Below are positions 21,169 through 22,313 of a stretch of 22,313 bases of DNA, in pieces. The position numbers and the translations under genes are program-made. This DNA is from Thermatribacter sp964570785 (GTDB taxonomy: Bacteria; Atribacterota; Atribacteria; Atribacterales; Thermatribacteraceae). Numbering within the stretch: the first letter of the stretch is position 1; the number at the start of each line of letters is the position of its first letter. The notes under the pieces were generated by a model. It saw nothing but the letters and a program-made list of their open reading frames with translations. It ran no database searches and had not been told where the DNA came from. The stretch spans positions 1 through 22,313 of the forward strand of contig CAZMZG010000025.1 in the NCBI GenBank assembly GCA_964570785.1, read 5' to 3'.

Positions 21169-22212
21169 ATGAAAAGGAGAGCCACCATTAAAGACATCGC
21201 GCGCGCACTCGATGTGTCAATAGGCACCGTCGACAGAGCACTCCACAACCGCCCGGGAATCAATGAGGAAACTCGAAGAAGGGTTATAGAAAAAGCCCAA
21301 GAAATGGGCTATAAGACCAATAAACTGGCAAGCACTTTAGCCAGGAGAAAAACCACTTTGATTGGAGCAGTTTTTCCACGGAAAATAGAGTGTTTCTATG
21401 ACTGCGTGGAAAGGGGCATGAAAAAAGCCGAAAAAGAGCTTTTTGACTTCAACGTAAAACTCATTTTTTGTAGACCAGAACATCTGGGGCCAGAAGCAGA
21501 AATGTATTTTCTCAATGTCCTGAAAAGAGAGAAAGTAGATGGTATTATTCTGTGTCCCGGACATAGAACCAAACTCAATCCCCTTATCAACCAGCTTCAC
21601 GAAGAAAACATACCAGTGGTTACCTTAGCTACTGATGCTCCGGATAGCAAACGCATAACCTGTGTTTGTCCTGATGCTTACGAGAATGGCCAGATTGCGG
21701 GCGAAATGATGGCTAAAATGATTGACCAGCCTGGTAAGGTAGCAATCCTCACCGGTTTTGCAGGCGTAGAAGACCACGAAGAAAAAATCCGAGGGTTCAG
21801 CCAGGTGATAAAAGAAATGGGAAAACACCTGGAAATCGCCGCTGCGGTAGAAACATACGATGAAGAACTTATCGCCTACCAGGTTACAAAAAAACTAATT
21901 GAAAAGCACAACCAGGAACTACGAGGAATATACGTCAACACAGCCAATACATCAGGAGCTTGTAAGGCTGTTGACGAAGCAGGCTTAAGCGGAAAAGTCA
22001 AAGTGATCGGTTCTGGTATTTACAAAGACAACATTGAATACCTTCAGAAAGGAACTCTTCAAGCAACCATCTCTCAATCTCCTGAAATTCAGGGCTACCA
22101 GTCGGTAATGATTTTATACAAATATCTTAGAGAAAATTACCAACCACCACCTTTTAGCTATGTAAAACCCGAGGTTATTCTCAAACACAACGTTCATCAC
22201 TTTATCTACTAA
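21169..22212 (+). CDS. LacI-family transcriptional regulator (sugar-responsive, probable)
   Basis: A 347-residue repressor-type protein. Residues 4-50 form the LacI helix-turn-helix and hinge helix (ATIKDIARALDVS-IGTVDRALHN, then KLASTLARRKT). The typical T-V-S-R of the recognition helix reads T-V-D-R here. The remainder is a periplasmic-binding-protein-like sensor domain (DGIILCPGH, NIPVVTLATDAP, GKVAILTGFAGVEDHEEKIRGF, GIYVNTANTSGA), close to ribose/xylose-type sensors. Start ATG 21169 has AGGTGGA 5 or so bases upstream; GTG 21160 would overlap that site. The gene is flanked upstream by two matching operators. The next gene looks like an L-rhamnose mutarotase, so a 6-deoxysugar or similar sugar ligand is plausible but not shown. 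Confidence 0.93.
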   Translation: MKRRATIKDIARALDVSIGTVDRALHNRPGINEETRRRVIEKAQEMGYKTNKLASTLARRKTTLIGAVFPRKIECFYDCVERGMKKAEKELFDFNVKLIFCRPEHLGPEAEMYFLNVLKREKVDGIILCPGHRTKLNPLINQLHEENIPVVTLATDAPDSKRITCVCPDAYENGQIAGEMMAKMIDQPGKVAILTGFAGVEDHEEKIRGFSQVIKEMGKHLEIAAAVETYDEELIAYQVTKKLIEKHNQELRGIYVNTANTSGACKAVDEAGLSGKVKVIGSGIYKDNIEYLQKGTLQATISQSPEIQGYQSVMILYKYLRENYQPPPFSYVKPEVILKHNVHHFIY

Positions 22213-22226
22213 AGGGAGGGTCTCGA

Positions 22227-22313
22227 TTGAAAAGATATGGCATGGTGATCAAAGTCAAACCGGAAAAGTTGGAAGAATACAAAAAATTGCATCAAAACGT
22301 ATGGCCAGGAGTA
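22227..22313 (+). CDS. L-rhamnose mutarotase-like protein (3' end beyond window)
   Basis: Starts at TTG 22227, with AAAGGGAGGG 5 or so bases upstream, and runs off the window after 29 codons. The N-terminus KRYGMVIKVKPEKLEEYKKL, followed by H-x-x-V-W-P, matches the RhaM family (E. coli: FVMQVNPDAHEEYQRRH, IWP), which interconverts alpha and beta anomers of L-rhamnose. The His of the H-x-x-x-W-P motif and the E-E-Y block are conserved. It lies 14 bases after the LacI-family gene, so it is probably in the same operator-controlled unit. Only 29 residues are visible, so the exact substrate is uncertain. Confidence 0.8.
   Translation, partial: MKRYGMVIKVKPEKLEEYKKLHQNVWPGV

Overview
This is a gene-dense bacterial chromosome segment (about 20 confident protein genes and two tRNAs) with short or overlapping gene junctions, many GTG/TTG starts, strong Shine-Dalgarno (SD) sites and sigma70-type promoters. 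The order Veg ... glmU-prs-rplY(ctc)-pth ... mfd ... mazG-S4 protein ... divIC-S1 protein closely follows the Bacillus/Clostridium chromosome. The sporulation genes that sit between these genes in Bacillus (spoVG, spoVT, spoVB, yabP, yabQ) are absent. With the repertoire (UPF0237/UPF0210 pair, TM1367-like cyclophilin-fold protein, opine-dehydrogenase-like gene), this suggests a deep-branching, probably anaerobic and perhaps thermophilic lineage close to Firmicutes, such as Atribacterota. That placement is inference from gene content; no database search was possible.

Layout. 1-397: C-terminal end of an unrecognised protein, then a terminator and about 350 bases without a recognisable gene. 834-3578: a promoter, veg, endonuclease V (nfi), an ACT-domain protein and a UPF0210 protein. 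3584-3762: a near-consensus promoter, tRNA-Gln(TTG) and a terminator. 3779-15691: a long co-directional run of housekeeping genes: glmU, prs, rplY, pth, a PAP2-like membrane protein, mfd, mazG, a degenerate phosphoribosyltransferase-like protein, an S4 RNA-binding protein, glycerate kinase, a cyclophilin-fold protein, enolase and a DivIC/FtsB-like protein. 15688-16119: a separately promoted S1-domain protein. A 16-bp perfect hairpin separates it from a convergent block.

16182-19931 (minus strand): three translationally coupled genes encode a B12-binding glutamate-mutase-like protein, an octopine/nopaline-dehydrogenase-family oxidoreductase and an atypical D-Ala-D-Ala-ligase-like ATP-grasp enzyme. 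This is the strongest candidate for an undescribed pathway here: a possible radical carbon-skeleton rearrangement combined with opine chemistry and ATP-dependent ligation. The ligase and B12 motifs carry unusual substitutions, and the first gene may start at an AUU codon.

20039-22313: tadA, apparently transcribed as a leaderless mRNA, whose 3' end runs 48 bases into tRNA-Ser(CGA); a 79-residue unknown protein; then a LacI-family regulator flanked by two GTTAACGTTAAC operators whose centres are 190 bp apart; then the start of an L-rhamnose mutarotase-like gene, which implies a sugar-responsive locus continuing past the window.
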